NCBI RefSeq assembly: GCF_000003815.2
Contig: NW_023365773.1
Location: 318,882 to 382,881 of the forward strand
Origin: Branchiostoma floridae
Taxonomy: Eukaryota; Chordata; Leptocardii; Amphioxiformes; Branchiostomatidae
Reading direction: 5' to 3'
Length of the DNA: 64,000 nt
Below the pieces are notes generated by a model. That model did not search any database and had not been told where the DNA came from. It worked only from the letters and a program-made list of their open reading frames with translations. A program made the position numbers and the translations under genes. Shown here one piece after another: positions 37,501 to 46,210 of the stretch; the first letter of the stretch is position 1, and each line of letters starts with the position of its first letter.

Positions 37501-40500
37501 CTAGTGCTCCCAAAGGAGTACACTGCCTGTTTCTGAAATAGTTTCTTGACAAGGGTAATCTCAACATTTCGGCACAACACCTCACGGAAAAACGTGACTG
37601 GCGTTACAGATTCACACACGTATTCTACTCACATCCATTTTCATATGACGGCTCCGATTATTCCAGCAATTTCAGAGATTGGTCTGAAATTAGGGACGAA
37701 TTAAATGGGCTGAACAAAAGGCATAGACTAAGCAGATATTAATGTAAGCCTGCGTTACAGGGTTGAATATTGTTCGAGTCATTTATGTGTTATCTGTAAG
37801 ACACAGGGTGTTTGGGGTGTGCAGAATTACATATATCATAACAGAAGGCATAAATACTGAGTGTCAAATTACACGTCTAGAGCAGAATATTTAGTTCTAA
37901 TTACAAGGATTCCAGATTCCTTATCACGAGAAGGAATGGCTTAAGACGTCTTGAAAGGTTTCTCATTTTCAAGTGCTGTAGAGCAGAACCTTAATTACAG
38001 ATTCAAGAAATGGATTTTCTTTAAGTATTCACGGCCGATTGAACAACGTTTTACAGAGCAATAATTCAGTAACCTTTCTAAGTTGTCACTTAAGTTGACT
38101 TTCATCTGTGGACTGTCAGACACAGCTTAATCATCATCCGTATTCTGAACTAGATTGAAAGCTCGTTACCAGTCTAATTAGACCGCTTTATATTGCAGGA
38201 ATATTAGGTGCTACAAAATTAAAAGACATCATTAAAAATCAGGTTCTTGATGGAACAAGTAGAATCTCAGGAAATGCACAGAGATGTGTCCCAAAATATT
38301 TTTGAATTGTTCTTATTCCCCCTATTTTTTTGTTCTAATATCCGTACCCTTTTTGAATGGAAGGAATTCTGTAGATTTTTACATCCATTTTGGGGCAATG
38401 CAAACAGAACTTAGCTCTTAGGTGACTTCTATTTCAGCCTGCTCTGTCTTTTCTACAAATCTTTGTTTTCTTTGCTTTCTTTTAAAATCCCTCTGAAAAC
38501 TGGTGACCTCTTTTTGCTTGTGAGCAACAATATGATTCGTGACACAAGACTTTTCAGACCCAGCTCTGAACTGCACTTGAAATGCAATCACATAAAATAA
38601 TTTTGCTGCATTTTGTTGCTTTTATGAAATAAACAAATCATTCTCATTTGCAAAAGTGCTGGATTTGATGTAAGTTTTTTTTAAATAATGAAAATGATTG
38701 GAACAATTGACATAATTGGAAATGATTCAGATGCAAACGATTTTGTTTGATTTTCAAAAAAATGTCAATCCAACAGTCTAACATAGACAAGAAGAACTGT
38801 TTTTTATTGGACGTTTCTTCCCAGGTTCTTTCAGTTCGTCACCTTCGCCCTGGGATGGTTCAAACATGGGTGAGTTGAACTCCCACACGACAGAAACTTA
38901 AACTTTGCACACCTCACCACTGGAGTAAACTTCACTGTAAACCTAATAAAGGTTGAACACATGGTGCTAAGGTACTGGTGTCACTATTGGGGGATAAGGA
39001 AACTTCCTCACTGATTTTTGTGGGATCACAGTTGGTCTGTGGTTCAACTTTACCTGTAAAGACACTAACCTTTAAGTTTAATTTCTGCACTCTGCACTGA
39101 AGTAAGACTAAGAGGTCTTCCTATATGTACAGAATTACTACTTTTTATGTATGGTGAAGAAGAAACCTTGTCTATTGAAAGAAAGAAAAAAAAAGTCTTT
39201 CACTTTACATCCTGCACATTGCTAATATTCGTCTTAACGAAATTTTGATTTGATTTATTAGGGTAGGTGGTATCACTTACAGTTTGAATTTTTAATGTCT
39301 GTGAACACAGATACTTTCATTACTTTTTCACTGGATATCAAAAGTATGTTGTTCAAAATCTCTTTTTTTATGCACCAAAGTGTTCTAGTCTTGCTGTAAG
39401 TGCCACAAATTTGCTAGTTTTTCTAAAATCGTTTTTTCTCTCTTCATTTTGTAAGCAAGTGTTGAAGGTCATGTGATGATCAGGTGTAGGTCATAATTAG
39501 ACAGCCGACTGGGCTGGACTGACTTTTCAGAAGGGAGGCTCTAATTAGTACTCCGTTAATTAGAGTCTGAGCTTGGGCTGGTTTAATCAATGTGTTGCTA
39601 ATTAGAGACGCCTGGCCTTTACTCAGGGAGTGATGATTAGTGTCGGCAGTGGAACTTTGTGGTAGTTTGGAGAAAGTAACGTTGATGCAAGTAACCTGTG
39701 GTCAATGTGTTAGAAGAGTTTTAGGATTTGGTCAATGTTTTACATCTAAGTAACAACTATGTAACTTTTGATGGACTGGACCCACAAGGAAAATTGCCCA
39801 AGAAGACTACTTAGGGAACTGATAATATCTTGTCTCTTTGGAGTACAGGTGGTCGCTATACTTTGTCTATAGACAGGGTTAATGCTTGTGTCATTAGGCC
39901 ACACCAATTCAATTTCTTGGTTCACGGATTTTTTCATAAAAAAATATGGAGCGAGAGGGCGATATAAAAATAAAAATAAAAATTGTAAAATGGTTGGGGT
40001 AAAGGTAACGACTAATCCAAAACATAAAGAAAAAAAAGTTTTCAGCTTGAAAAAAGTACAAAAACGCTATTATTGTACAGTAACAGTACCTGTACCCACA
40101 CTTTAAGGAGCTTATAATATAAAGGCCAATTTGCTACACCAGAAAGTTGGTGAATGGTTTCATTAATGGTGAAAATTTGCTGAGTGGTAATTTTTATTTT
40201 TATTTTTTTTTCAAAAAAATAGGAGCGAGCGAATCCGTGAACCAAGAGATTAAATCGGTGTGGCCTTAGGAAAAATATCTAAGAGACCAGGTGGCCAGGT
40301 GGTCATATAACTTCAGTTGGAGGTTTAGAGTTGAGAATTAATTTGAGTCTTGTTTGTATCAGATCAGGAATCCCCTGTAGTGACAGTGGATCCATCCATT
40401 TACAGACTAGCTTAGATTGGAGGTGGATGATTCCATTCTGCAACGGGTAGTGGAAGGATATATCTTATTCTTTAGATTAGAAAATTTTGACTGAATTTTT

Positions 40501-43500
40501 ACCTCTCACTGGGGCGAACAAAAAGGAAAGTATGCCCCTTATCAACCCCCCATACAAAGGAAATGGAACGATCCATTTACAGCACAGCCATCAGGAGACG
40601 TGGAAGATCCCATGGTGAAACGGGGGTGGTTCTGACGAGACTTTCTGTTTCCGTTGCCAGGAGCAGGGGGCAACACAAACACATCGGCGCTGTCGGGCCT
40701 CGGGGCGCTCGCCGGACTCCAGGGGCTCGGGACGCCCAACAGCACCCTGGGATTGCAGGCGCTGACGGGGCTGTCCGGGATGGGGTCGCTGAACGGGACG
40801 TTGGGCGCGGCCACGGCGCTGTCCGCCAGCGGGACCGCGGGTAACGGGGTGGATCCCTTATCACAGGCTTACTCAGGAATACAGCAGTTCGCAGGTGATT
40901 TGGTAGGGGGCGCTGGTGCGCATGGGTGTAGCGTGTGTGGCTTGAATGTATGCATGAACACTTGTGGCTGTTCTGTTGTTTGTGTGCCGAAAACTGTGGA
41001 TGCGCAAGATTGTTCGTTTGATGTTTTTGTCCTCGACATTGTATGTTGTATCCCCACCATTTGCGTTTGTGCATGTTATATTTTGTTTTATTGCAAAAGA
41101 AAGCTCTTTTCCTGAAATTCTGGGAGACTTACAATTCTTATTTGATTGCAAACTATAATTTAGAAAAAAAAGCCAATTCTTGACGACATTGCTTGAAGTG
41201 TCCGGACAAAGTTGCAAGCCAAAATATTGCGGAGAGTTGTTGCTATAGCAACAGATCACATGACAAGTTTGCAGAATGTCAGTGACTTGATACGACCAGA
41301 GTTTTTGTAATGCTGACATGGATGAAGTTAAATTACTGCTGTACTATAAAGGACTTGTCAATGAAAGTGGATGCAAAATACTTAACTGTGGTTAAAAGCT
41401 ATTTGCCTGGATTGGAAGAAATCTGCTTGTTTCTACTGATCATTGCTATTGTATCACTTGTGCCTGAAAAAAAATGCTTAGAGAAGACAAAAACTTATTG
41501 ACTGCCTCCTTTTGTCTGCACTTCTTATAACTAAAAGTGCTGATAGAGAAACTGGAAAAGGTCATTGCAACACTGATTGGAAAGGAAGTCAATGTTATCA
41601 TCTTCTTGAGCAAATTATTGAAAAAAGATCTGCTTGACATGCATGAAAACATTTTTTTGTATACTGACAGTGACAGTTGCTTTGGAAAAACACCTGCCTA
41701 CTGCTGACTTCATTATGATTAAAAGTTAGAATTAATTTCAAGGACCTGGACTTAGTGTGAAGATATATTAGAAACTTGGGCCTCCCTCTTACAATATCAG
41801 AACCACTCACTTCAGTCTTAAGAAATTGTGAAATATATATGGCTAGAATAACTAGATAGTTCAGACTTAAATTTGAAGATTCTTTTCTTAAAGGGTGAAG
41901 GAAGTAAGAATTACCGTATGGATGTATTTAGAAATTTAAAAAAAAAAAACAGATTAAAGTGTAGAACTGAGGCCACCCGACAATAGAAAAAGTTCTGCAC
42001 TTCTTACAGCCAGGGAATGGAAGTGTTAAATGTATTAAAGCTACATGTACCATGTGTATCTGTGTACCATGTTTGTATCCCCATTTGTGTGTGTAAACTA
42101 CAATTGTGTTCTCAGTCCATACATACCACCTTATGTGTAATCTCCAAGCAGATCCTTCGGTAGCATAAGATAGTAAAAAAAGCTGGCAGAGGAGTGAAGC
42201 TGGCTTAGGAGTGTGGTTCGCTACATGGCAAATGGGCACCTCTTGGCTGACTATCTCCTGGCCAGTTTGATACTATCTTATGCCATTGTAGGATCTGCTT
42301 GGAGATTACTTATGTGTACCTTATGTTAAGTGTGTCTGAAGATGTTCTGAGGCCCCATTTGGTAACTGCATGCCTTGTCTCATGTAGGCATGGAGCAAAG
42401 ACAGGGCAGCGTAGGACAGAACTTAGGTAAAACTGTGTGGTGTGTGCTGGTAACAGTTAAACTGTGTGGTGTGCGCAGCTAACGGATAAGTTATACTGTT
42501 TGGTGTGCGCAGCTAATATATGAAACTGTGTGGTGTGGTGTGTGACGCTAACGGTGTGGCTCGCTAACTCTTGTGCGGGGTGTGGCACTTCTAGAACAGG
42601 GTTTTATCATGCACTACTGGGTACTCCAAGCAGAGGTTAGGCTCCGGCTGTTTTTGGCCATTTTCTTCATGCTTCCTGAGACAAAATGAAGATAGTAAGT
42701 CTGATAAAAAGTCCTATAAAAACGTCCTAAAACAGCCGGAGACTAACCTCTGCTTGTAGAGTACTGCTGGGCACAAGGTAGCCTGAGTGTCGTCCTAGTT
42801 GAAACCAGCTAGGATGACACTAAGGCTAGGTAAAAGGAAGGCAAAGATGTTCCAGGTCATGTCTTTTCTTTGTTTTTCTTGGTTTTAGAAATCTGAGCGT
42901 CTTTGCCTTTCTTGATAGCAGAATTTGTACCTTTTTTACAGTTTGTTTAAGAGTGCTGAAGTGATCTAGGAATTTCTTCTGTTTTCTCTCTCCACTAAAC
43001 TGGCTGGAAACAAAGTAACTGTAGCTTTAGAAAAGATCTTTTACTTGCTTTCTCATTTTATAGTACATTGTACCCAAAACAGATCCTTCATTCAAAGCCA
43101 ACACACTCTCTTTTTCAATAACGCAAAGTCTATTGTGAAATCGCTTTTGGTTGAATTTCTTACTATTAGGGCTTTATCAAGAACTGCATATTTTTCCATT
43201 TCTAATTTTGACTTTCTGCTATCTTTTTTTTTCTTTGTGTCCTGTAAATTTTCTCTTTATTTTGCTATCTATTATCTCCACAGTGGAATCGGTTTTGCAG
43301 CTTTTATTAAAAACTTCATAAAGTTGAAATGAAAAGACTCCCCTCCCCCCTTTTCGTCTTGAAATTCTGTTATGAAACTGAACTAGTGAGGCCTTTGGTA
43401 ACCTTTTTTCTGCAGTTTCTTACAAGTTTCCTTTTTTTCTGTGTCTGTTTTGTGCAGCTGAAAATTGTACCCCCAAAAAATTCAACGATTCAATATGTGG

Positions 43501-45275
43501 AAATCTCCTTGGAAAAATTTATACTGAATCTTAACTATGATGCCTTGAAAAGCACTTATGGATCTGAATGTTTGGAGGTTATTTTTCCCCAGTTTCTTAC
43601 GAGTTTCCTTTTATTTTTTCTGTGTGTTTTTCGCAGCTACAACTTAGTACAAGGAAATGAATAAGTGAGGCCTTTTGGTAACCAGTTTCTTACGAGTTTC
43701 CTTGTTTTTTTCTGTGTGTTTTGCACAGCTACAACTTAGTACAAGGAAATAAATGAGGCCTTTTGGTAACCAGTTTCTTACGAGTTTCCTTTTTTTTCCT
43801 GTGTGTTTTGTGCAGCTTCAAGGAAATAATGTGAGGCCTGCGTTAACCTTTTCCTTACGAGTTCCCTTTTTTTCTGTGTGTTTTGCTTAGCTACATTCCC
43901 CAACGGGTACGGCACGGCGGGTCAGATGGGCGCCACGGCCGCCGGCAAGCAGAAGGAAGGTGAGCAGCAACAAGGTCTGGCTCATTCATGTTCCCGTGCA
44001 CTCATGCATGTTCCTGGGCCGGCATGATGCTGCACACCCCTTCTGCTACAGTAGAATAGTCCAGGACGCTAGAAACTACTGCTGCTTGGGAATGTACCAT
44101 AATTGGAGAAGTAGGGTGTAGCAAGATAAAAACTAACCCAAGGTTTAAATTTAAGTCAGTAGCCATTTGAATTAGTTAACTAACTTTAGATGGTGGTATT
44201 GCTTGCTGGTTCTACCTAAAGCTTGTATGAGGGACCTAATACAGAACTAACATTTACTAAATCTTTTAAGAGGTCACAAGAAGTTGAAAGTTACAATAAG
44301 ATGCCAATGCCAACATCTTGAAGAATCAAGCTTGGAAGGTTCTTAAGACATTTTTGCCTCTTTGAAGGAGCATATTAAGAGGAAAGGTGAAGTAATATAT
44401 TTCCACTTGAAGTTCTTTACTCCGGTGCTAGCTTCTTTAAAAACATCTTTATGCAACATGTTCCAAGAACCTCCTTGAGTTTTCTAAGACGTCTTGAATC
44501 CCTCCTTAGGTCCTGAGGGAGCGAACCTGTTCATCTACCACCTCCCGCAGGAGTTTGGAGACCAGGATCTCATGCAGACCTTCATGCCCTTCGGAAACGT
44601 CATCAGCGCCAAAGTCTTCATCGACAAACAGACCAACCTCAGCAAGTGTTTCGGTATGGGACTTTCTCTTCTTTCACTCTTCACTTTATTGTTTTTCCAG
44701 GGCAATACACTCAGATCCTTTGACCTGCTTTTCAGTCAAGTCTGGGATATTGTACATGTGCGTGTGATTGTATATGTGCATGTGATTGTATAACATCAAA
44801 CACATTAGAACATCACATATATCGACAAGTACTCAATATAAGCAAATAAACACAATTACGCACTTACAGCAAAGGAAATTATGATGGTGAGGTTGTTGCA
44901 ATACAATTTAAAATGCTCCTTTGGTTGTGTAATGAGTGAAAGACTATTCCATACTAGCGAGCCATAGTGTTGAAAGGAAACAAAGTTGAATTTTCCGTGT
45001 ACCCTATTTTCCCCAGGTTTTGTGAGCTATGACATTGGTAGAAACAAAGTTGAATTTTTTTTCATTTTCTGTGTATCGTATATTCCCTAGGTTATGTGAG
45101 CTATGACATAAGTTGAAACGTTTTTCTTGTATCTTGTTTTCCCCCAGGTTTCGTGAGCTATGACAATCCAGTGGCCGCCCAGGCTGCCATCCAAGCCATG
45201 AACGGGTTCCAGATCGGGATGAAGCGTTTGAAAGTGCAACTCAAGCGTCCCAAGGACGCAAACAAGCCGTACTAA
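22580..45275 (+). CDS. CELF: CELF/Bruno-like RNA-binding protein, 5'-incomplete
   Basis: RNA-binding regulator of splicing and mRNA decay/translation (family knowledge). Sixteen exons: 22580-22662, 24044-24110, 25891-26022, 27106-27185, 27637-27780, 29071-29130, 31090-31144, 32823-32873, 33681-33725, 35481-35588, 38825-38869, 40661-40894, 42388-42426, 43891-43959, 44510-44653, 45148-45275. The first holds the RRM1 RNP1 (GCCFVTF). Exons 3-5 hold RRM2 (RNP2 LFVGMV, RNP1 GCAFVTF) and a QYLA end as in vertebrate CELF1/2. The linker is rich in Gln, Ala, Gly and Ser and includes AYSGIQQF. The last two exons hold RRM3 (RNP2 LFIYHL, RNP1 split over CFG|FVSY) and end KPY-stop. Exon lengths 83, 80 and 144 and the phases are those I recall for vertebrate CELF genes. 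Five exons look like cassettes (29071, 32823, 33681, 38825, 42388). The start codon and first half of RRM1 are missing. CELF1/2 versus CELF3-6 assignment is not possible by eye. Confidence 0.95.
22740..22951. mobile_element. Foldback element next to CELF exon 22580-22662
   Basis: The left end 'gcctagcctggatgccagac' and right end 'gtctggcttcaaggctagg' form imperfect inverted repeats. The right half ('ggaactggcctttgtaggccctgaaacagtctgg') matches a fragment at about 10,915-10,965. It is non-coding. Confidence 0.55.
23063..23520 (+). repeat. GT-rich minisatellite in CELF intron
   Basis: Four to five units of about 115-140 bp alternate a conserved block ('aatgcccacctgccttgtggtttctgcctgtcc...gttgctttg') with variable GTGTAGTGTTGTGTTGTG runs. 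In the CELF pre-mRNA this gives long UGUG/UGUU-rich stretches, the kind of sequence CELF proteins bind. Confidence 0.8.
24264..25567. mobile_element. 1.3-kb non-autonomous element with CAGGGCTC ends
   Basis: It begins CAGGGCTCGTGACTGCGACT and ends GGAGCCCTG. TAAGG is duplicated directly outside both ends (24,259-24,263 and 25,568-25,572). It lies within a CELF intron. No transposase frame is seen. Its left third (about 24,380-24,660) is CpG-rich and promoter-like; see findings. The CAGGG ends and 5-bp duplication match the smaller element at 1,070-1,387, so both may use the same transposase. The superfamily is uncertain (hAT-like ends). Confidence 0.7.
26626..26875. mobile_element. Truncated copy of the 1,070-1,387 MITE
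   Basis: It starts CAGGGCTCGAAATTCATTTT and follows the 1,070 element through the TGGGTGCAC motifs and 'atgatgtatactagta.actttgatatctt.' to 'catacataaacc'. The right inverted end is absent. It lies in the CELF intron between the two RRM2 exons. Confidence 0.8.
27769..27915 (+). repeat. Duplicated 5' splice-site segment
   Basis: The end of the RRM2 exon and its donor, 'cagtacttagct|gtgagttttt', is followed about 82 bp later by a diverged copy, 'gagtacttagct|gtcagttttt', and both continue into 'gattcaagttttt'. The second donor is weakened (GTCAGT), so it is a relic or a weak alternative site. Confidence 0.65.
29071..29130 (+). CDS. CELF 60-nt exon, probable cassette
   Basis: TTCTTTCCAG acceptor, 20 in-frame codons ([20 protein letters not shown]), GTGAGT donor. 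It is phase 0 at both ends between two phase-0 boundaries, so skipping keeps the frame. It ends in QYLG next to the same donor context as the preceding exon (QYLA|gtgagt), so it may partly derive from that exon's end. It has no vertebrate counterpart that I recall. Confidence 0.7.
29266..29306. other. Short inverted repeat in CELF intron
   Basis: CTTCAACAGTTGA and TCAACTGTTGAAG form a perfect 13-bp stem with an 11-base loop, 140 bases after the 29,130 donor. No function can be assigned. Confidence 0.4.
30445..30526 (+). other. Long hairpin in CELF intron
   Basis: CTGCACTTTGGAGAATCTTA (30,452-30,471) is perfectly reverse-complemented at 30,499-30,518 across a 27-base loop. An outer AAAGTA/TACTTT pairing extends the stem past one mismatch. 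The size is compatible with a microRNA-like precursor or a small foldback. I do not recognise the arm as a known microRNA. Confidence 0.45.
31150..31895 (+). repeat. CACATGATCATCACATGATC minisatellite
   Basis: Dozens of overlapping ACATGATC words, each self-complementary around TGATCA/CATG, begin just after the 31,144 donor. They are dense to about 31,400, looser to 31,580, and return at 31,836-31,895. It is purely intronic and non-coding. Confidence 0.8.
32823..32873 (+). CDS. CELF cassette exon, twin A (GC donor)
   Basis: CCTCCCAG acceptor, then 51 nt giving, with the split codon, [17 protein letters not shown], then GCAAGT. The donor is GC, not GT. It is phase 1 at both ends, so inclusion adds 17 residues without frameshift to the RRM2-RRM3 linker. 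It is homologous to the exon at 33,681. Assignment rests on conservation between the twins at codon level, matching phase and matching donors. Confidence 0.65.
33681..33725 (+). CDS. CELF cassette exon, twin B (GC donor)
   Basis: TTTTCTGACAG acceptor, 45 nt giving [15 protein letters not shown], and GCAAGT donor. It is phase 1-1. It differs from twin A by synonymous changes (CGG/CGA Arg, CAA/CAG Gln) and by loss of two codons, the pattern expected of coding sequence under selection. The intron between the twins is 807 bp. Confidence 0.65.
34470..35440 (+). other. Intron stretch without exon
   Basis: It contains a short (CA)n at 34,483-34,501 and unique, GC-balanced sequence at about 34,560-34,720 and 35,230-35,430. 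The latter includes AACATGGCGGC, a YY1-type motif often found at promoters. No open frame with splice sites was recognised. A regulatory role is possible but untested. Confidence 0.3.
35481..35588 (+). CDS. CELF linker exon with a possible alternative donor
   Basis: ATTCTTTCAG acceptor and 36 codons' worth of sequence ([20 protein letters not shown] and on), matching the Leu/Gln/Ala-rich CELF linker. The nearest donor is ACAG|GTACCG. A stronger GTGAGT lies 30 nt downstream (from 35,619), also in phase 1, and would add ten residues including TVTSRSALR. Confidence 0.85.
36200..37030 (+). repeat. Five-copy tandem repeat, about 155-163 bp
   Basis: 'ggcgttagcttctg' recurs at 36,370, 36,533, 36,690, 36,843 and 36,998. 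Units contain TACTAATATCTACTTTTT.AAAG, 'gcaagagtcttttgaaaagtactgtaac', 'ataggttccctcccagtaagaag' and 'attcagcaaagacggatgtcaccag'. See findings for the splice-site-like arrangement. Confidence 0.9.
38825..38869 (+). CDS. CELF 45-nt cassette-type exon
   Basis: TTCTTCCCAG acceptor, 45 nt giving [21 protein letters not shown] donor, phase 1-1. A Ser/Pro-rich insert with a Trp in the linker. Good splice sites and intact frame support it; the low-complexity peptide gives no family match. Confidence 0.65.
39492..39640. promoter_or_regulatory. Cluster of homeodomain-type TAATTA sites
   Basis: Within about 150 bp there are ATAATTAG, CTAATTAG, GTTAATTAGAG, GCTAATTAGAG and GATGATTAG, in otherwise unique intron sequence. 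Several share the longer core TAATTAGAG. This density suggests a homeodomain-bound intronic enhancer; inference only. Confidence 0.3.
39897..40265. mobile_element. MITE with GGCCACACC termini
   Basis: The ends read GGCCACACCAATTCAATTTC and, on the right, the reverse complement of GGCCACACCGATTTAATCTC. TTGGTTCACGGAT is in the left arm and ATCCGTGAACCAA in the right. TTA flanks both sides. It is non-coding and lies in a CELF intron. Confidence 0.8.
40661..40894 (+). CDS. CELF large linker exon
   Basis: CCGTTGCCAG acceptor, 234 nt, GTGATT donor, phase 1-1. Encodes a Gly/Leu/Ala-rich stretch ending [14 protein letters not shown], corresponding to AYSGIQQYA before the RRM3 region of vertebrate CELF proteins. 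It is much more GC-rich than its introns. Confidence 0.9.
42138..42307. mobile_element. Foldback element (TAATCTCCAAGCAGATC), copy 2
   Basis: Close relative of 10,397-10,572 with the same long inverted ends and the same centre ('gtgtg.ttcgctacatggcaaatg.gcacctcttggctgacta'). It lies 80 bp upstream of the 39-nt exon. Confidence 0.85.
42388..42426 (+). CDS. CELF 39-nt cassette-type exon
   Basis: CTCATGTAG acceptor, 39 nt encoding [19 protein letters not shown] donor, phase 1-1. It sits between the AYSGIQQF exon and the exon preceding RRM3, where vertebrate CELFs have a short Gln-containing segment. The weak donor and the flanking GU-rich array suggest regulated use. It could also be a chance frame-keeping segment. 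Confidence 0.55.
42427..42592 (+). repeat. GU-rich tandem array after the 39-nt exon
   Basis: About four units of 'aactgtgtggtgtgcgcagctaacgg' type, full of TGTGTGGTGTG. In the CELF RNA these are UG-rich sites directly downstream of the donor. Each unit also holds a GCGCAG|CTAA acceptor look-alike. Confidence 0.75.
42621..42764. mobile_element. Foldback element (GTACTCCAAGCAGAGGTTAG)
   Basis: The left arm GTACTCCAAGCAGAGGTTAG plus CTCCGGCTGTTTT mirrors the right arm AAAACAGCCGGAG plus CTAACCTCTGCTTGTAGAGTAC. It is 144 bp and non-coding. Confidence 0.8.
43411..43900 (+). repeat. Tandem array of 3' splice-site modules before CELF exon 43,891
   Basis: Units of 'cagtttcttacgagtttcctttttttctgtgtgttttgcacag|cta' place AG acceptors before 43,458, 43,637, 43,729, 43,816 and 43,891. 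Only the last leads into an open frame. In the required phase the first four meet stops after 24, 3, 3 and 4 full codons. The first unit carries an extra block, about 43,480-43,585, also found at 46,110-46,210. Confidence 0.85.
43891..43959 (+). CDS. CELF exon preceding RRM3
   Basis: TTTTGCTTAG acceptor, 69 nt encoding [20 protein letters not shown] then QKE, GTGAGC donor, phase 1-1. The [12 protein letters not shown] junction matches the vertebrate sequence just before RRM3 ([11 protein letters not shown]). Confidence 0.9.
44940..45170 (+). repeat. Triplicated 3' splice site of the last CELF exon
   Basis: Acceptors CCCCAG|GTTTTGTGAGCTATGACA (45,017), CCCTAG|GTTATGTGAGCTATGACA (45,091) and the real CCCCAG|GTTTCGTGAGCTATGACA (45,148) lie in a row with related upstream 'gaaacaaagttgaatttt' stretches. 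The first two copy the intron end plus 18 exon bases and then run into in-frame stops. Confidence 0.9.
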
Positions 45276-46109
45276 AGGCCTGATACTTAATGGTACGTAT
45301 CCTGGGGTAAGGTGTGACGATTCCCGTATGTGTCATGCGTCCTGTGCACCAAGTGCTAAGCAAACTGGCAGCTGGAAAAACTGTTTCTGTGTGTAGTTTT
45401 TGCTTAGATTTAACATTTTTTGTCGTTTGTGTATATTAGTTTTTTGACACTTTTGGGTAAAACATTACAAAATATCAGTCAGGGTCTTCCATGAGGTCTG
45501 GGAACATAAAATAAAACTGAAAGTTTCTGGACTTTAGAACAGTACCGGCTGTTAGTTTGAGAAGAACTTGGTTGTTTGTGCCACAAAAGCCAGTCTGACT
45601 CGCTTTGTAAACAACCCTTGTTTACCAATCAATCATTGAAAGTAGATAAATAACAAAACTTGAAAATCATTGATATCTTCTGGTGCAGAATTTTTTAGTC
45701 CATGATAAAGGTAATTTTTTGTGTTTAAAACTTTTTATTGAGAATTTGAAGCAAAAAGAGTATATGTAAACTTTGGCCTGAAAATGACTGACAAACTGGC
45801 TTTTGTAGCACTAGCTGTGACCTTGTTGTTTAAGCGCTGCACCTGAGAAGTGTTCTATTTGGGACTCTCTGCTCTGGGGCCGCCGGAGCCATGGAACACC
45901 TCACCTGATTGGTCATCTGGTGGTCACATGTGTCAGTCCTTGTTATTGGATGGCTGGGCTGGCCATGTGACTGGGATTCACCAATCAGGAGACAGACACC
46001 TGAAGTCTTCCAGCAGCATTGTTCAGTGTTGAGGATGTGGAGAAAAGTGATGATAGGAGGGAAAATGGTTTGCAACATCTCGCTAATTTTGTGCCCCCCC
46101 CCCCAAAAA

Positions 46110-46210
46110 AAAAATTTGATTATTCAATATGTGGAAATCTCCTTGAAAAAATTTGTATTGTATCTTAACTGTGCCTTGAAAAGCACTTATTTATCTGAAT
46201 TTTTGAAGGT
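46110..46210. repeat. Copy of a CELF intron segment in the 3' region
   Basis: 'gattattcaatatgtggaaatctccttgaaaaaattt' through 'gccttgaaaagcacttat.tatctgaat.tttg.aggt' matches 43,484-43,585 inside the acceptor array. Both have a C/A-rich run just upstream. Confidence 0.75.

Noticed and set aside
40577-41074. Minus-strand frame opposite the GC-rich CELF linker exon
   Set aside because: Antisense shadow of exon 40,661-40,894; it extends into low-complexity intron without signals.
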